A program made the translations under genes and the position numbers. 64,000 bases of DNA. It comes from Bifidobacterium saimiriisciurei (lineage in GTDB: Bacteria > Actinomycetota > Actinomycetes > Actinomycetales > Bifidobacteriaceae). Positions within the stretch are counted from its first letter, which is position 1. The number at the start of each line of letters is the position of its first letter. Under the pieces are notes generated by a model that was not told the DNA's origin, did no database searches, and saw only the letters and a program-made list of their open reading frames with translations. The stretch lies in NCBI RefSeq assembly GCF_010667655.1, contig NZ_WHZU01000005.1, positions 62,001-126,000 of the forward strand. The letters are read 5' to 3'. This document shows, piece by piece, positions 1-9,162 of the stretch.

Positions 1-498
1 ACGTTCACCGTGGACGGCCATCGCAGCCTGCCCATCGAGATCCAGGCGCTGGTGACGAACTCCGTGCTGCCGACGCCGCGCCGTGCGACCAACGGCATCG
101 ATTCGAACCGGCTGGCCATGCTGGTCGCCGTATTGTACCGGCACGGCGGCATCCCGCTGCTGAACAACGATCTGTATATCTCCACGATCGCCGGCGGATT
201 GGCGAAGGAGCCGGCATGCGACCTCGCCATCGCGGCCGCGTTGGCGAGCGCCGCCTTCCATGCGCCGATCGCCCGCGATTACGCGGCGATCGGCGAGATC
301 TCCCTGACCGGCCAGATTCGGCCGGTGCCGCGGTTGGAGTACCGTCTGCGCGAGGCGGCCCGTCTGGGATTCACCCATGTGGTCGTGCCCAGACGCCGTC
401 GGGGCGCGAAGCCCGTCGCCATCGACGGCCTGACCGTCATCGAGGCGGATTCGGTGTCGAAGGCGCTGAAGGCGATGGGCGTGGTGAAGCGCCGGTAG
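1..498 (+). CDS. radA: DNA repair protein RadA, C-terminal part (5' end outside window)
   Basis: RadA/Sms is a RecA-like ATPase that helps process recombination intermediates during DNA repair. Only the last 165 residues are present; the frame is open through base 1. What is seen is the Lon-protease-like C-terminal domain: a stretch about native codons, IEIQALV, then NRLAMLVAVLYRHGG, a LYISTIAGG segment, the acidic-to-AIAAALASA helix and a GEISLTGQIRPVPRLEYRL strand, all in the order typical of RadA. The ATPase and zinc-finger domains lie upstream of the window. It converges with the minus-strand gene that ends 7 bases later. The identification rests on the family pattern of this domain and is fairly secure. 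Confidence 0.9.
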   Translation, partial: TFTVDGHRSLPIEIQALVTNSVLPTPRRATNGIDSNRLAMLVAVLYRHGGIPLLNNDLYISTIAGGLAKEPACDLAIAAALASAAFHAPIARDYAAIGEISLTGQIRPVPRLEYRLREAARLGFTHVVVPRRRRGAKPVAIDGLTVIEADSVSKALKAMGVVKRR

Positions 499-505
499 TT
501 CGGAG

Positions 506-1162
506 CTACTGCACGGTGATGGTAAGGGGATCGGATTTCACGGCCTTGTTGTCGCGCAGGCTCAATACGGCCACGTAGGTGCCGGCCTCCACATGGGGTC
601 GGGAGGCGTCGTCCTGGCAGGTGGAGCCGGTGCGGTTCGTGTTCCATGTGACGGTCTGGATGTCCTTGTCGTTGCCGTCCATGAGCAGCATGCGCGAGTC
701 GACGTCGCATGAGTCCGAACGCCATACCGTCTCGTTGCCGGACGTGATGGTCAGTATGCGCGACGCGTTCGAGGCGTCGATGAGGCAGGCCTTGCCGCCG
801 CTGTGCAGGATCGACGTCTTGAAGTTCACGGCGCCGCCGACGCCGACGGTCGTGTAGTCGGCCGACAGGTTCAGCGTGATGTTGGAGTCGTCGCAGTCGG
901 GCACGCCGGCCGTGGTCTTGGGTTTCTTCGTGCTGTCCGACGATGCCTCGGCGCTTGATGATTTCGTGTCCTTCGAGGATTTCGACGACTTCGCGGTCTG
1001 TGATTGGGACTGTTCGCCGCCGGTCAATGCCTGCACGCCCTTGACCACGCCGTAGACGAGTCCGCCGAATACGGCAAGAACGGCTATCAGCACGATGACC
1101 GCCACGATGCGACGACGACGATAGATACGCTGCTGCTGTTTGCTGATTCTCCGTTTTGCCAT
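506..1162 (-). CDS. small single-pass membrane protein of unknown function
   Basis: A 218-residue protein not recognised as any named family. It starts with a very basic segment (MAKRRISKQQQRIYRRRR), followed by one hydrophobic helix (about residues 19-44), a Ser/Lys/Thr-rich linker (about 50-85) and a C-terminal beta-rich domain of about 130 residues. Two Cys pairs (CDDSN, CLIDAS, CDVDS, CQDDAS) suggest disulfides outside the cell. The topology is N-in, C-out. It converges with radA and is read in the same direction as mutY upstream, 135 bases away. Similar small anchored proteins beside radA are common in bifidobacteria, but I cannot give a function. Confidence 0.75.
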   Translation of the reverse strand: MAKRRISKQQQRIYRRRRIVAVIVLIAVLAVFGGLVYGVVKGVQALTGGEQSQSQTAKSSKSSKDTKSSSAEASSDSTKKPKTTAGVPDCDDSNITLNLSADYTTVGVGGAVNFKTSILHSGGKACLIDASNASRILTITSGNETVWRSDSCDVDSRMLLMDGNDKDIQTVTWNTNRTGSTCQDDASRPHVEAGTYVAVLSLRDNKAVKSDPLTITVQ

Positions 1163-1297
1163 AGTTCATGAGTGTAGGAACGTCCGACGGGAAACGGCGT
1201 GGAACACGGCGATTCCTAGCGGCATTTCCACATCGGCGCCGCCATACGGCGGCCGCGGCGACCCCGGCCCGTTATCGCGGCGGCCATGACGGCGCCG

Positions 1298-2260
1298 TCA
1301 CCGCGGCAGCGACAGCGAGCCGTCCTCGTTGATCTCGATGAGTCCGTCGTCGTCGAGCGAGGCGATGCATGCGGCGAGCTGGCCCTGGTCCGGCCACAGC
1401 GATTCCGCGTCGGCGCGCGGAAGGCCGGCCGTCAGTCCGTCGTCGTGGCGCCGGCGAAGCGCGTTCAATACGATGCCGCGCACCTGACGGTCGGTGCCTT
1501 GGAATCGTTGGCGGGGGCGGGTGCGCTTCTCCCCCAGTCCCGGCCGGCCGGCGGCGAGGAACGCGCAGCATGCCGATACGGGGCAGATTTCGCACACCGG
1601 TTTCTTCGCCGTGCAGACGACGGCGCCGAGTTCCATGACCGACTGGTTCCACATGACCGACTGCGCCGTGTCGGCGGGAAGCACGTCGTCGGCGAGGTCT
1701 CGTTCGGCGCGGGTGGCGGCCCCTCCCCTCGATTCGACGCCGAGCAGCACGCGGGAGAGCACGCGGCGGATGTTGGTGTCGATGACGGCGACGCGCCGGC
1801 CGAACGCGAAGCTGGAGACGGCGCTGGCCGTGTAGTCGCCGATGCCGGGCAGCGACAATAACGTGTCGTAGTCGTCGGGCAGCGTATTGCCGTACCGTTC
1901 GGCGACGACGCGGGCGCATTCCTGCAACCGCAGGGCGCGACGGGGATAGCCGAGGCGCCCCCACGCGGCGATGACCTCGGCGGTGGATGCCTTGGCGAGC
2001 GCCGCGGCGTCGGGCCAGGCGCGCATCCAGTCGGTCCAGTACGGCACGACGCGGCTCATCTGGGTCTGCTGGCTCATGACCTCGGAGACCAGCACGCCCC
2101 ATGGGGTGGTGCGGCCGAAGCGCCAGGGAAGGTCGCGGGCGTTCGCCTCCCACCATGCGGCGAGGCGCACACGGACCTGTTCCCCGGCCTGTTCGCGGGC
2201 CTGTTCGCGAAGCTTGTCAACACGTTCTTCCTGCATCACAGCAACCATGCCAAAAACCAT
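1298..2260 (-). CDS. mutY: A/G-specific adenine glycosylase MutY
   Basis: MutY removes adenine mispaired with 8-oxoguanine in base excision repair. The sequence shows the HhH-GPD core: WGVLVSEVMSQQTQ near residues 55-70 (including the catalytic-region Glu), the LPGIGDYTASAV helix-hairpin-helix and the VIDTNIRRVLSR segment with the catalytic Asp. The 4Fe-4S cluster cysteines are in CTAKKPVCEICPVSACC (C-x6-C-x2-C-x5-C spacing available). At about 320 residues it is slightly shorter than E. coli MutY, and the C-terminal NUDIX-like recognition domain is short or divergent. Several in-frame starts are possible (2293, 2260, 2248, 2236), none with a strong Shine-Dalgarno, so the N-terminus is uncertain. 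It diverges from the methyltransferase gene with a very short shared upstream region. Confidence 0.9.
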   Translation of the reverse strand: MVFGMVAVMQEERVDKLREQAREQAGEQVRVRLAAWWEANARDLPWRFGRTTPWGVLVSEVMSQQTQMSRVVPYWTDWMRAWPDAAALAKASTAEVIAAWGRLGYPRRALRLQECARVVAERYGNTLPDDYDTLLSLPGIGDYTASAVSSFAFGRRVAVIDTNIRRVLSRVLLGVESRGGAATRAERDLADDVLPADTAQSVMWNQSVMELGAVVCTAKKPVCEICPVSACCAFLAAGRPGLGEKRTRPRQRFQGTDRQVRGIVLNALRRRHDDGLTAGLPRADAESLWPDQGQLAACIASLDDDGLIEINEDGSLSLPR

Positions 2261-2338
2261 ACGCCCGCGCAAATCCGAGACGCCGTCCCGCACGATGCGC
2301 CGTGTCGGTTGGCGTTTCTATCCTTGACGATTGTGAAT

Positions 2339-3004
2339 ATGGAACAGAATCCCCAGCAGCCGGCCGAAAACCACGGCTCCGACCCCGAATCCAAGGTCGA
2401 GAAGATGTTCGAGTACGGCTACCGCAAGTCGAACTACGGTCCCGACGAGCTCGTGACCGATGCCCATGGCAATCCGATCAGCGTGGTCGACGCCATGCTG
2501 TCCGCCGAGAAGGCCGCCGAGGCCGAGACGGTCACCCCGCATCTGTGCTACTACTCGCCGCGCATCCCCGGCAACACCGGTTCGGCCATCCGCCTGTGCG
2601 CGGTGACCGGCACGATCCTGCACCTGGTGGAGCCGCTGGGCTTCAACCTGCGCGATACGAAACTGCGCCGCGCCGGCCTCGACTACCACGACATGGCGCA
2701 TGTGGTGCTGCATCCGAACTTCGAGAACCTCGTGGAGTCGATGCCGAACTCGCGCATCATCGCATTCACCGCGCATGCCACGAAGCTGTATACCGAGATC
2801 GAATACAAGCCGACCGACATCCTGCTGTTCGGCCCCGAGCCGGGCAACATCCCCGATCCGATGGACATCATGGAGGGCCCGCACGTGGCCGAGCAGGTGA
2901 GGCTCCCCATGCGCCCCTCGCTGCGTTCCCTGAACCTGACGAACTGCGCCTCCATCGCCATCTACGAAGCCTGGCGCCAGCTGAACTTCCAAGGCGGTAA
3001 GTAA
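2339..3004 (+). CDS. trmL: SpoU/TrmL-type tRNA 2'-O-methyltransferase
   Basis: A SPOUT methyltransferase, expected to 2'-O-methylate the wobble nucleotide of tRNA-Leu. Family signatures are the N-terminal YYSPRIPGNTGSAIRLCA motif, LHLVEPLGF, DILLFGPEPGNIPD (motif 2) and the knotted-region RLPMRPSLRSLNLTNCAS (motif 3). The extra N-terminal 60 residues, acidic and without known motif, are longer than in E. coli TrmL. The ATG at 2339 is chosen over an in-frame TTG at 2309 because the latter adds only a non-conserved stretch. It is divergent to mutY and is followed after about 160 bases by the ACT gene. Exact substrate is inferred from family. Confidence 0.85.
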   Translation: MEQNPQQPAENHGSDPESKVEKMFEYGYRKSNYGPDELVTDAHGNPISVVDAMLSAEKAAEAETVTPHLCYYSPRIPGNTGSAIRLCAVTGTILHLVEPLGFNLRDTKLRRAGLDYHDMAHVVLHPNFENLVESMPNSRIIAFTAHATKLYTEIEYKPTDILLFGPEPGNIPDPMDIMEGPHVAEQVRLPMRPSLRSLNLTNCASIAIYEAWRQLNFQGGK

Positions 3005-3166
3005 AACCTCCACCGGGAAACCGGGCGTGAGACGACGCGAACGCCATACACAATCCACTGGTAGACTGGGCGAACACGGCTTTTTCATGGACGGCCGCCG
3101 CAATCAGGCCGCCGTCCGGAGCCGGGGATGGATTCAAACGGTCGTATTGGTCTTAAGGGAGACTTC

Positions 3167-3439
3167 ATGAACAAGGCAATCATCACCGTCGTCGGCCAGG
3201 ACACGGTCGGCATCATCGCCCGCGTCTGCACGTATCTGTCGAAGCACCACGTCAACGTGCTCGACATCTCGCAGACCATCATCGACGGCTTCTTCAACAT
3301 GATGATGATCGTCGACTACTCCGAATCCGACAAGGATTTCAGCGCCATGGTCGGCAATCTCGAGGACCTCGGCGACGACATCGGCGTGCGCATCCGCTGC
3401 CAGCGCGAGGAGATCTTCACCAAGATGCACCGCGTCTGA
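3167..3439 (+). CDS. ACT-domain protein (UPF0237 type)
   Basis: A 90-residue single ACT domain protein. ACT domains bind small ligands such as amino acids and control metabolic enzymes. The sequence begins MNKAIITVVGQDTVGIIARV, with the glycine-containing ligand loop and the typical beta-alpha-beta-beta-alpha-beta order. The start at 3167 has an upstream AAGGGAGA ribosome site about 5 bases away; an earlier in-frame ATG at 3128 lacks one. It is 27 bases upstream of the DUF711 gene and almost certainly cotranscribed. In many bacteria this pair occurs together (as in E. coli-type UPF0237/UPF0210 pairs), suggesting a regulator-effector relationship, but no substrate is established. Confidence 0.85.
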   Translation: MNKAIITVVGQDTVGIIARVCTYLSKHHVNVLDISQTIIDGFFNMMMIVDYSESDKDFSAMVGNLEDLGDDIGVRIRCQREEIFTKMHRV

Positions 3440-3466
3440 GGCAAGCCTGCTGAAGGAGAAAACACC

Positions 3467-4831
3467 ATGCTGAATATCATGGAGGTCCACGAGACCAATC
3501 AGATGATCGAGCAGGAGAAGCTCGATGTGCGCACGATCACGATGGGCATCAGCCTGCTCGACTGTGCGGCCGCCGACGTGGACACCGTCTGCGACAACAT
3601 CTACGACAAGATCACGTCGTACGCCAAGGACCTGGTGAGGACCGGCGAGGAGATAGCCCGCGACTACGGCATCCCGATCGTCAACAAGCGCATCACCGTC
3701 ACGCCGATCTCGCTGGTCGGCGCCAGCTCGTGCAAGACGAGCGACGATTTCGTCAAGATCGCGCACGCGCTCGACGACGCGGCGAAGAAGGTCGGCGTCG
3801 ATCTGATCGGCGGCTATTCGGCGCTGGTCTCGAAGGCCATGACCCCGGCCGAGGAGCTGCTCATCAAGTCGCTGCCCAAGGCGCTGGCCGAAACCGACCT
3901 GGTCTGCTCGTCGGTGAACGTCGGCTCCACGAAGACCGGCATCGACATGAACGCGGTCGAACTGCTCGGCCACATCATCAAGGACACGGCCGAGCTCACG
4001 AAGGACAACGATTCCTACGGCTGCGTGAAGTTCGTGGCGTTCTGCAACGTGCCGGACGACAACCCGTTCATGGCCGGCGGATTCCATGGCGTGACCGAGG
4101 GCGACGCCGTCATCAACGTGGGCGTCTCCGGCCCGGGCGTGGTCTCCCGTGCGCTCGACGCCGCCAAGGGCAAGGACTTCGAGTTCCTGTGCGAGACCAT
4201 CAAGCGCACCGCGTTCAAGATCACGCGCGTGGGCCAGCTGGTGGCACAGGAGGCGTCGCGCCGTCTCGGCATCCCGTTCGGCATCATCGACCTGTCGCTG
4301 GCCCCGACGCCGGCCGTGGGCGATTCGGTCGGCGAGGTGCTGGAGAAGATCGGCCTCGAACAGGTGGGCGCGCCGGGTACGACGGCCGCGCTGGCCATGC
4401 TCAACGACCAGGTGAAGAAGGGCGGCATCATGGCGTCGTCCTACGTCGGCGGTCTTTCGGGCGCGTTCATCCCCGTTTCCGAGGACAAGAACATGATCGA
4501 CGCCGCCGCGTCCGGCTGCCTGACGATGGAGAAGCTCGAGGCGATGACCTGCGTGTGCTCGGTCGGTCTCGACATGATCGCCATCCCCGGCGACACGTCC
4601 GCGGCCACGATCTCCGGCATGATCGCCGACGAGGCGGCCATCGGCATGGTGAACCAGAAGACCACGGCCGTCCGCGTGATTCCGGTGGCCGGCAAGGGCG
4701 TGGGCGAGATGGCGAACTTCGGCGGCCTGATGGGCTACGCGCCGATCATGCCCGTCAACCAGACGAGCTGCGAGGCGTTCGTGACCCGCGGCGGTCGCAT
4801 CCCCGCCCCGATCCACAGCTTCAAGAACTAG
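3467..4831 (+). CDS. PFL family protein (UPF0210/DUF711)
   Basis: A 454-residue cytoplasmic protein of the UPF0210/DUF711 group, structurally related to pyruvate formate-lyase-like folds; its reaction is not established. Seen features include the start [33 protein letters not shown], a glycine-rich [19 protein letters not shown], and [14 protein letters not shown] near the C-terminus. Length matches the family. It has AAGGAG upstream (3450s), follows the ACT gene closely and ends before a strong hairpin terminator at 4936. Function remains unknown, though the ACT partner suggests ligand control. Confidence 0.88.
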   Translation: MLNIMEVHETNQMIEQEKLDVRTITMGISLLDCAAADVDTVCDNIYDKITSYAKDLVRTGEEIARDYGIPIVNKRITVTPISLVGASSCKTSDDFVKIAHALDDAAKKVGVDLIGGYSALVSKAMTPAEELLIKSLPKALAETDLVCSSVNVGSTKTGIDMNAVELLGHIIKDTAELTKDNDSYGCVKFVAFCNVPDDNPFMAGGFHGVTEGDAVINVGVSGPGVVSRALDAAKGKDFEFLCETIKRTAFKITRVGQLVAQEASRRLGIPFGIIDLSLAPTPAVGDSVGEVLEKIGLEQVGAPGTTAALAMLNDQVKKGGIMASSYVGGLSGAFIPVSEDKNMIDAAASGCLTMEKLEAMTCVCSVGLDMIAIPGDTSAATISGMIADEAAIGMVNQKTTAVRVIPVAGKGVGEMANFGGLMGYAPIMPVNQTSCEAFVTRGGRIPAPIHSFKN

Positions 4832-4935
4832 GCCTCTTCCGACGGCGTGCGTCTCGTGTCGCAGGCGCACGTCTCGCACCGTACTCCTCACGCCGAGGAC
4901 GCGGCACGTCGAAGGAGCGGCATAAATACGCCGCA

Positions 4936-4971
4936 GGGGCGGTATCCATGTTCCGGATACCGCCCCTTTTT
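4936..4971 (+). terminator. intrinsic terminator after the ACT-DUF711 operon
   Basis: A 12-bp perfect stem (arms 4936-4947 and 4955-4966) with a 7-base loop is followed by TTTTT. It lies about 100 bases after the DUF711 stop and ends that operon. The following 100 bases to the MATE gene contain repeats of a CACGAACG-like motif but no gene. Confidence 0.9.
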
Positions 4972-5071
4972 CGTGCGCACGAATCGACGATTACGGCCGT
5001 ATCGGCCGATTCACGAACGGAAAACGCATACGGAAATCACGAACGAAGGACGAATTCGCGAACGGTCTCGC

Positions 5072-6436
5072 TCACGCGTCGCGGGTCCCGTCCGACGCGG
5101 CACCGAAGAAACCACGCCTGCGCATATACACGAAGTAGTACGGCACCTCGAACAGCAGCATGGCGCTCCAGCCGATCGCGCAGGCGAAACTGATGCCGTA
5201 CATGCCCAGCGAACCGATGAGCAGCCACGTGAACACCGCACGCAGCGACGCCTGGATGAACGTGGAGATCAGCGTGACCGACATGTTCCCCATGCCACGG
5301 AAGAACCCCTGGATGCCGTTCGTGAACGAGGGGAAGATATAGAACAACGCCATCGTCGTCAGATACTGGCTGCCAAGATCGACCACGCGCGTCTGATCTG
5401 CGGTGACGAACAGCTGCATGATCGGCCGGTGCAACAGCAGCACCACGACGCCGATGAGAATCCAATAGAGAAATTCCAGACGCAGTCCCGCGCGGAATCC
5501 CGGCCGGATGCGCCCGGTCTTGCCGGCGCCGCGGTTCTGCGCCACATACGTGGTGATGCCGTGCGAGATGCTCTGCTGCGGCGTGAACGCGAAATCATCC
5601 ACGCGGGTGACGGCGTTGAACGCGGCGATCACATCCACGCCCAGCGAATTGACCGCGCCCTGGATCAGCAGCTTGGCGATCGGCTGGATCGACTGCTGCA
5701 ACGCCGTAACCGAGCCATATTCCCATGTCTTGCGCAACAGCGACATATCGATGCCGAATTCGCCGCGACGCAGGCGGAAGTCGGGCATCCTCAGGACCAT
5801 GTAGACGCCGGTCATCGTCATGGCGAGCGCCTGCGCGATGACGTCGGTCGTGGCGGCCCAGTCGATGCCGAAGCCGAGGAATCCGATGCATACGACGTCG
5901 AGCAGACCGTTGACCACCAGCGCGATGCTCAGGAATATCAGCGGGGTCTTCGAGTCGCCGGCGCTTTTCAGCGCGGCGGCGAGCGCGTTGTAGCAATATG
6001 TGAACGGCACTCCGATGAACGTGATGCGCAGATAGACAAGCGTCTGCGCGAACGCCTCCGCAGGGACGTTCAATACGCGCAGCAGGGGCGTCGTGAACGC
6101 GAATCCCAGCGCGGCGACGGCCACCGACAATATCAGGCCGGAGAGTATCGTCGTCGACATCTCGCGACGCATGCGACCGAAATCCCGGGCGCCGAAGTAT
6201 TCGCTCATCAGCACGCCGGCGCCCATCGTCAGACCGGAGATGCCGAGGATCAGCAGGTTCATGACCGGGCTCGCCATGCCGGTGGCGGCGAGCGCCTCCT
6301 TGCCGATGAACCGGCCGACGATGATGGCGTCGAGGGCGTTGTACGACAGCTGGAACACGTTGGTCAGCACCAGCGGCACCGCGTAGTTCATGAGATGAGG
6401 CGTGGGCCTGCCCGTCGTCATATCGATTGTCGCCAT
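5072..6436 (-). CDS. MATE family efflux transporter
   Basis: A multidrug and toxic compound extrusion transporter, expected to export cationic drugs or metabolites by antiport. The protein is about 454 residues with twelve hydrophobic stretches. Signatures seen are the N-terminal AVPLVLTNVFQLSYNALDAIIVGRFIG and the second-half GVDVIAAFNAVTRVDDF and ALQQSIQPIAKLLIQ segments, typical of the two internally repeated bundles. Start at 6436 is preferred over an in-frame GTG at 6442 because AGGGAAG lies at proper distance before the ATG. The gene diverges from the DEAD helicase, from which it is separated by about 485 bases. Substrate cannot be told from sequence. Confidence 0.9.
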   Translation of the reverse strand: MATIDMTTGRPTPHLMNYAVPLVLTNVFQLSYNALDAIIVGRFIGKEALAATGMASPVMNLLILGISGLTMGAGVLMSEYFGARDFGRMRREMSTTILSGLILSVAVAALGFAFTTPLLRVLNVPAEAFAQTLVYLRITFIGVPFTYCYNALAAALKSAGDSKTPLIFLSIALVVNGLLDVVCIGFLGFGIDWAATTDVIAQALAMTMTGVYMVLRMPDFRLRRGEFGIDMSLLRKTWEYGSVTALQQSIQPIAKLLIQGAVNSLGVDVIAAFNAVTRVDDFAFTPQQSISHGITTYVAQNRGAGKTGRIRPGFRAGLRLEFLYWILIGVVVLLLHRPIMQLFVTADQTRVVDLGSQYLTTMALFYIFPSFTNGIQGFFRGMGNMSVTLISTFIQASLRAVFTWLLIGSLGMYGISFACAIGWSAMLLFEVPYYFVYMRRRGFFGAASDGTRDA

Positions 6437-6921
6437 GGTCACTTCCCTGTTCCGGCCGTTTGATGCGCCGGCCGTCCGTTCTGCACTCGTTCGGTTTCCG
6501 ACCGTTTGGTTTTCCAGCCGTTCGATGTTTCATCGGTATCCTATGCCCCGCGGGCCTGCGGAACGCTGGGGATTGCCGACGATTGCCACGTTTGCCCCGA
6601 AATAGTGGCATCGGTCGATTCGTGCACGCATCGTCGCATTCGCGCAACGCGCCGCGTCGGGCGGCATGGCGTACAATGTTTCCTTGGCCGGGATACGGAA
6701 GAAAGCACCCGGCGTCGCTCACCATACAAGCATGATTCATCATCGGGGCACATCCAGTCGGCCGCTTCCCCTCGCAGGGAGGTATGCGGCGTTTCCGCGC
6801 GCATGAGGCCGAACCATGTATCGCGATCGTACGTATGCTTTTGAATCGCGATAAACAGGGGCGGGAGCAGTATGCCCGCCGTGTATTCAACAACGCTTTC
6901 TTGACGTTCCGAAAGGCAATA
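6437..6921. promoter_or_regulatory. divergent intergenic region with long leader of the DEAD helicase gene
   Basis: About 485 bases without a convincing gene between divergent MATE and helicase genes. A TACAAT box is at 6672-6677 on the plus strand, which would give a 5' untranslated leader of roughly 240 bases. The leader contains direct ATCGCGAT repeats at about 6822 and 6844 and a GGCGGG/CCCGCC hairpin near 6860-6880. Long structured leaders are typical of cold-induced DEAD-box helicase mRNAs in other bacteria; here that is inference. Confidence 0.45.
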
Positions 6922-8994
6922 GTGTCCGATATCAATATGCCCATCGACGGCATGACCGACGAAACGACGACCACCGAAACCGCAGTCACCGAAACGACGA
7001 CAACCGAAACGAACAAGGCCACGGCCGAATCCAACGGCATCAGCGAAGCCATCGAAGAAACCACCGAAACCCGCCAACCCACGTTCTATGAGCTTGGCGT
7101 GCCGAAGCCGATCGTCCGCGCGCTCGCGGATGACGACAAGACCCATGCGTTCCCGATCCAGGCCGATACGCTGCCGGATTCGCTCAACGGCCGCGATATC
7201 CTCGGCCGCGGCGCGACCGGCTCCGGCAAGACGCTCGCATTCTCCATTCCGCTGGTCTCGCGCATCTCGGAGCGCGCCGTGCCGACGCGCCCGCGCGCGC
7301 TGGTGCTGGCCCCGACCCGCGAGCTCGTCAACCAGATCGACGAGGTGCTGATGCCGCTGGCGCACGCCCGTCATATGCGCACGACCACCATCTACGGCGG
7401 CGTGCGGCAGAATCGTCAGGTCAACGACCTGCGTCGCGGCGCCGACATCGTCGTGGCCTGCCCCGGCCGTCTGCAGGATCTCATCAACCAGCACCGCTGC
7501 CGTCTTGACGACGTGGAGGTCGTGGTGATCGACGAGGCCGACGAGATGGCCGACATGGGCTTCCTGCCCGAGGTGACCAGGCTGCTCGAGCAGGTGCCGG
7601 AAAACTGCCAGCACATGCTGTTCTCGGCCACGCTCGACCACGACATCGATTCCCTGGTCAAGCGCTTCCTGCACGAGCCGAAGGTGCATGAGATCGATTC
7701 CGCCACCGCGCAGGTGGAGACCATGACGCAGCATGTGTTCCAGGTCTCCGCGAAGGACAAGCCGGGCGTGGTCGAGGCGCTGGCATCGGGCAAGGGCAAG
7801 CGCATCATGTTCACCCGTACGAAGAACTTCGCCACCGAGCTGACGGCGCGGCTCATTGCGGCCGGCATCCCGACCGCCGAGCTGCAGGGCGATCTTTCGC
7901 AGAGCCTGCGCGAACGCAACATGCAGGCGTTCCGTTCGGGCGAGGTGCATGTGATGGTGGCCACCGACGTGGCGGCCCGCGGCATGGACATCAGCGGCGT
8001 GGAGCTGGTCGTGCAGATCGATCCGCCGCGCGACCCGAAGTCGTTCCTGCACCGTTCCGGCCGTACCGCGCGCGCCGGCAAGAACGGCGACGTGGTGACG
8101 CTGGTGACCTCGCATCAGCGTCGTGGCACGGCTCGCATGCTGCGCCGCGCCGGCATCGACTGCAAGTTCATCCGCGTGACGGCCGACTCCCCCGAGGTGC
8201 TCGAGCTGGTCGGCGAGAAGGCTCCGCTGGTCGAGGGCTGGGAGCTGCCGATGCTGCAGCCGAAGAAGCGCAGGCCGCAGCGCGAGGACTCCCGTGGCGG
8301 TCGAGGCGAGCGTCGCCGTGGCGATCGCGATGCACGCCGCGGCGAGCGCAGGAGCTTCAAGCGCGACCGCTTCGAACGCGATGACCGTCGTGCCGGCCGC
8401 AAGGATTTCAAGCACGACCGGTTCGATAAATTCGATAAATTCGAAAAGGACCGCTCCGGCTACGGACGTTCCGACCGCAACCGTCCCGAACGAGATTTCG
8501 AGCGTTTCGAGAACGGCGAGTTCCGTCGCAACCGCTTCGAGAAGAAGGACGGGTTCGACAGGTCCGACCGCTTCGAACGTGGCGGCCGCTTCGACAGGTC
8601 TGACCGCTTCAACAAGAGGAAGCGCTTCGACCGTGACGACCGGTTCGACGGCAAGCGCGGCGACGACCGTTTCGGGCATGATCGCTTCGGCGATGACGGC
8701 CGCTTCGAACGTGGCGGCCGCGGACGCTCCGAGCGCTTCGCCAAGAAGGACGGCTACGGCAAGCATCACCGTTCCACCAAGCGCGACCGTTTCGACCGCA
8801 ACGATTCCGACCGTTTCGAGCGCTCGGACCGTTTCGAGCGCGACGAGTTCCGTAGGAACCGTTTCGAGAAGAAGGACTCCCGCGGGAACGGCCGCTCCAA
8901 CCGCGGCAACCGCCGTGACCGCTTCGAGCGGAACGACCGCGGCAACCGCCGCGGCTCCTTCGCCGACAAGCGTCGTCAGCACTCCTACCGCTGA
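6922..8994 (+). CDS. DEAD-box ATP-dependent RNA helicase with RF/D/R-rich tail
   Basis: An ATP-dependent RNA helicase likely acting in ribosome assembly or RNA decay, especially at low temperature. About 690 residues if started at the GTG at 6922, which has GAAAGG six bases upstream; ATGs at 6937 and 6952 are alternatives. Motifs: TFYELGVPKPIVRAL with the Q motif region, ATGSGKT (near residue 98), PTRELVNQ, VIDEADEMADMGF, SATL, and HRSGRTARAGKNG of domain 2. Residues from about 450 to the end form a low-complexity tail rich in DRF, ERF, RFDR and RGG-like units, many phenylalanines each flanked by charged residues. Such tails bind RNA and can drive condensate formation. A Thr/Glu-rich N-terminal extension is also unusual. 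Confidence 0.9.
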   Translation: MSDINMPIDGMTDETTTTETAVTETTTTETNKATAESNGISEAIEETTETRQPTFYELGVPKPIVRALADDDKTHAFPIQADTLPDSLNGRDILGRGATGSGKTLAFSIPLVSRISERAVPTRPRALVLAPTRELVNQIDEVLMPLAHARHMRTTTIYGGVRQNRQVNDLRRGADIVVACPGRLQDLINQHRCRLDDVEVVVIDEADEMADMGFLPEVTRLLEQVPENCQHMLFSATLDHDIDSLVKRFLHEPKVHEIDSATAQVETMTQHVFQVSAKDKPGVVEALASGKGKRIMFTRTKNFATELTARLIAAGIPTAELQGDLSQSLRERNMQAFRSGEVHVMVATDVAARGMDISGVELVVQIDPPRDPKSFLHRSGRTARAGKNGDVVTLVTSHQRRGTARMLRRAGIDCKFIRVTADSPEVLELVGEKAPLVEGWELPMLQPKKRRPQREDSRGGRGERRRGDRDARRGERRSFKRDRFERDDRRAGRKDFKHDRFDKFDKFEKDRSGYGRSDRNRPERDFERFENGEFRRNRFEKKDGFDRSDRFERGGRFDRSDRFNKRKRFDRDDRFDGKRGDDRFGHDRFGDDGRFERGGRGRSERFAKKDGYGKHHRSTKRDRFDRNDSDRFERSDRFERDEFRRNRFEKKDSRGNGRSNRGNRRDRFERNDRGNRRGSFADKRRQHSYR

Positions 8995-9007
8995 CGGCAT
9001 CGCCGTC

Positions 9008-9033
9008 GTTTCCCCTCAAGATTGAGGGGAAAC
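9008..9033. repeat. short hairpin copy of the GAGGGGA repeat family
   Basis: A perfect palindrome with 11-base arms (9008-9018 and 9023-9033) around AGAT, 14 bases after the helicase stop codon. It is the single-hairpin form of the larger two-hairpin element seen at 9055, 9536, 9618 and 11304. It may also help end helicase transcription, although no T-run follows. Confidence 0.75.
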
Positions 9034-9054
9034 GATTAACGGATCTTCGTATTG

Positions 9055-9106
9055 GCTCCCCTCAAGATTGAGGGGAGCTGTCCGCGAAGCGGACTGAGGG
9101 GAGTTG
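9055..9106 (+). repeat. two-hairpin repeat element, left copy flanking DUF559 gene
   Basis: Hairpin 1 has arms 9055-9064 and 9069-9078 with loop AGAT. Hairpin 2 has arms GTCCGC (9080-9085) and GCGGAC (9089-9094) with loop GAA. A third arm, TGAGGGGAGTTG, follows (9095-9106) and can compete with the right arm of hairpin 1 for pairing. The element is in inverted orientation to the copy downstream of the DUF559 gene at 9535-9593. Confidence 0.85.
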
Positions 9107-9162
9107 GCCCGCGACACAGCATCGATGCGGCAAATGCCCTGCACTCCCCTACACTCGTTTTC

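Noticed and set aside
3134..4891. 585-residue minus-strand ORF over the DUF711 gene
   Set aside because: An antisense shadow of a well-conserved plus-strand gene, full of His/Arg/Asp, without ribosome site or motifs.
6541..9000. 819-residue minus-strand ORF over the helicase
   Set aside because: It is antisense to the DEAD-box gene, low in complexity (Ala/Val/Thr, His/Arg), and has no domain. High GC3 codons of the true gene keep the opposite frame open.
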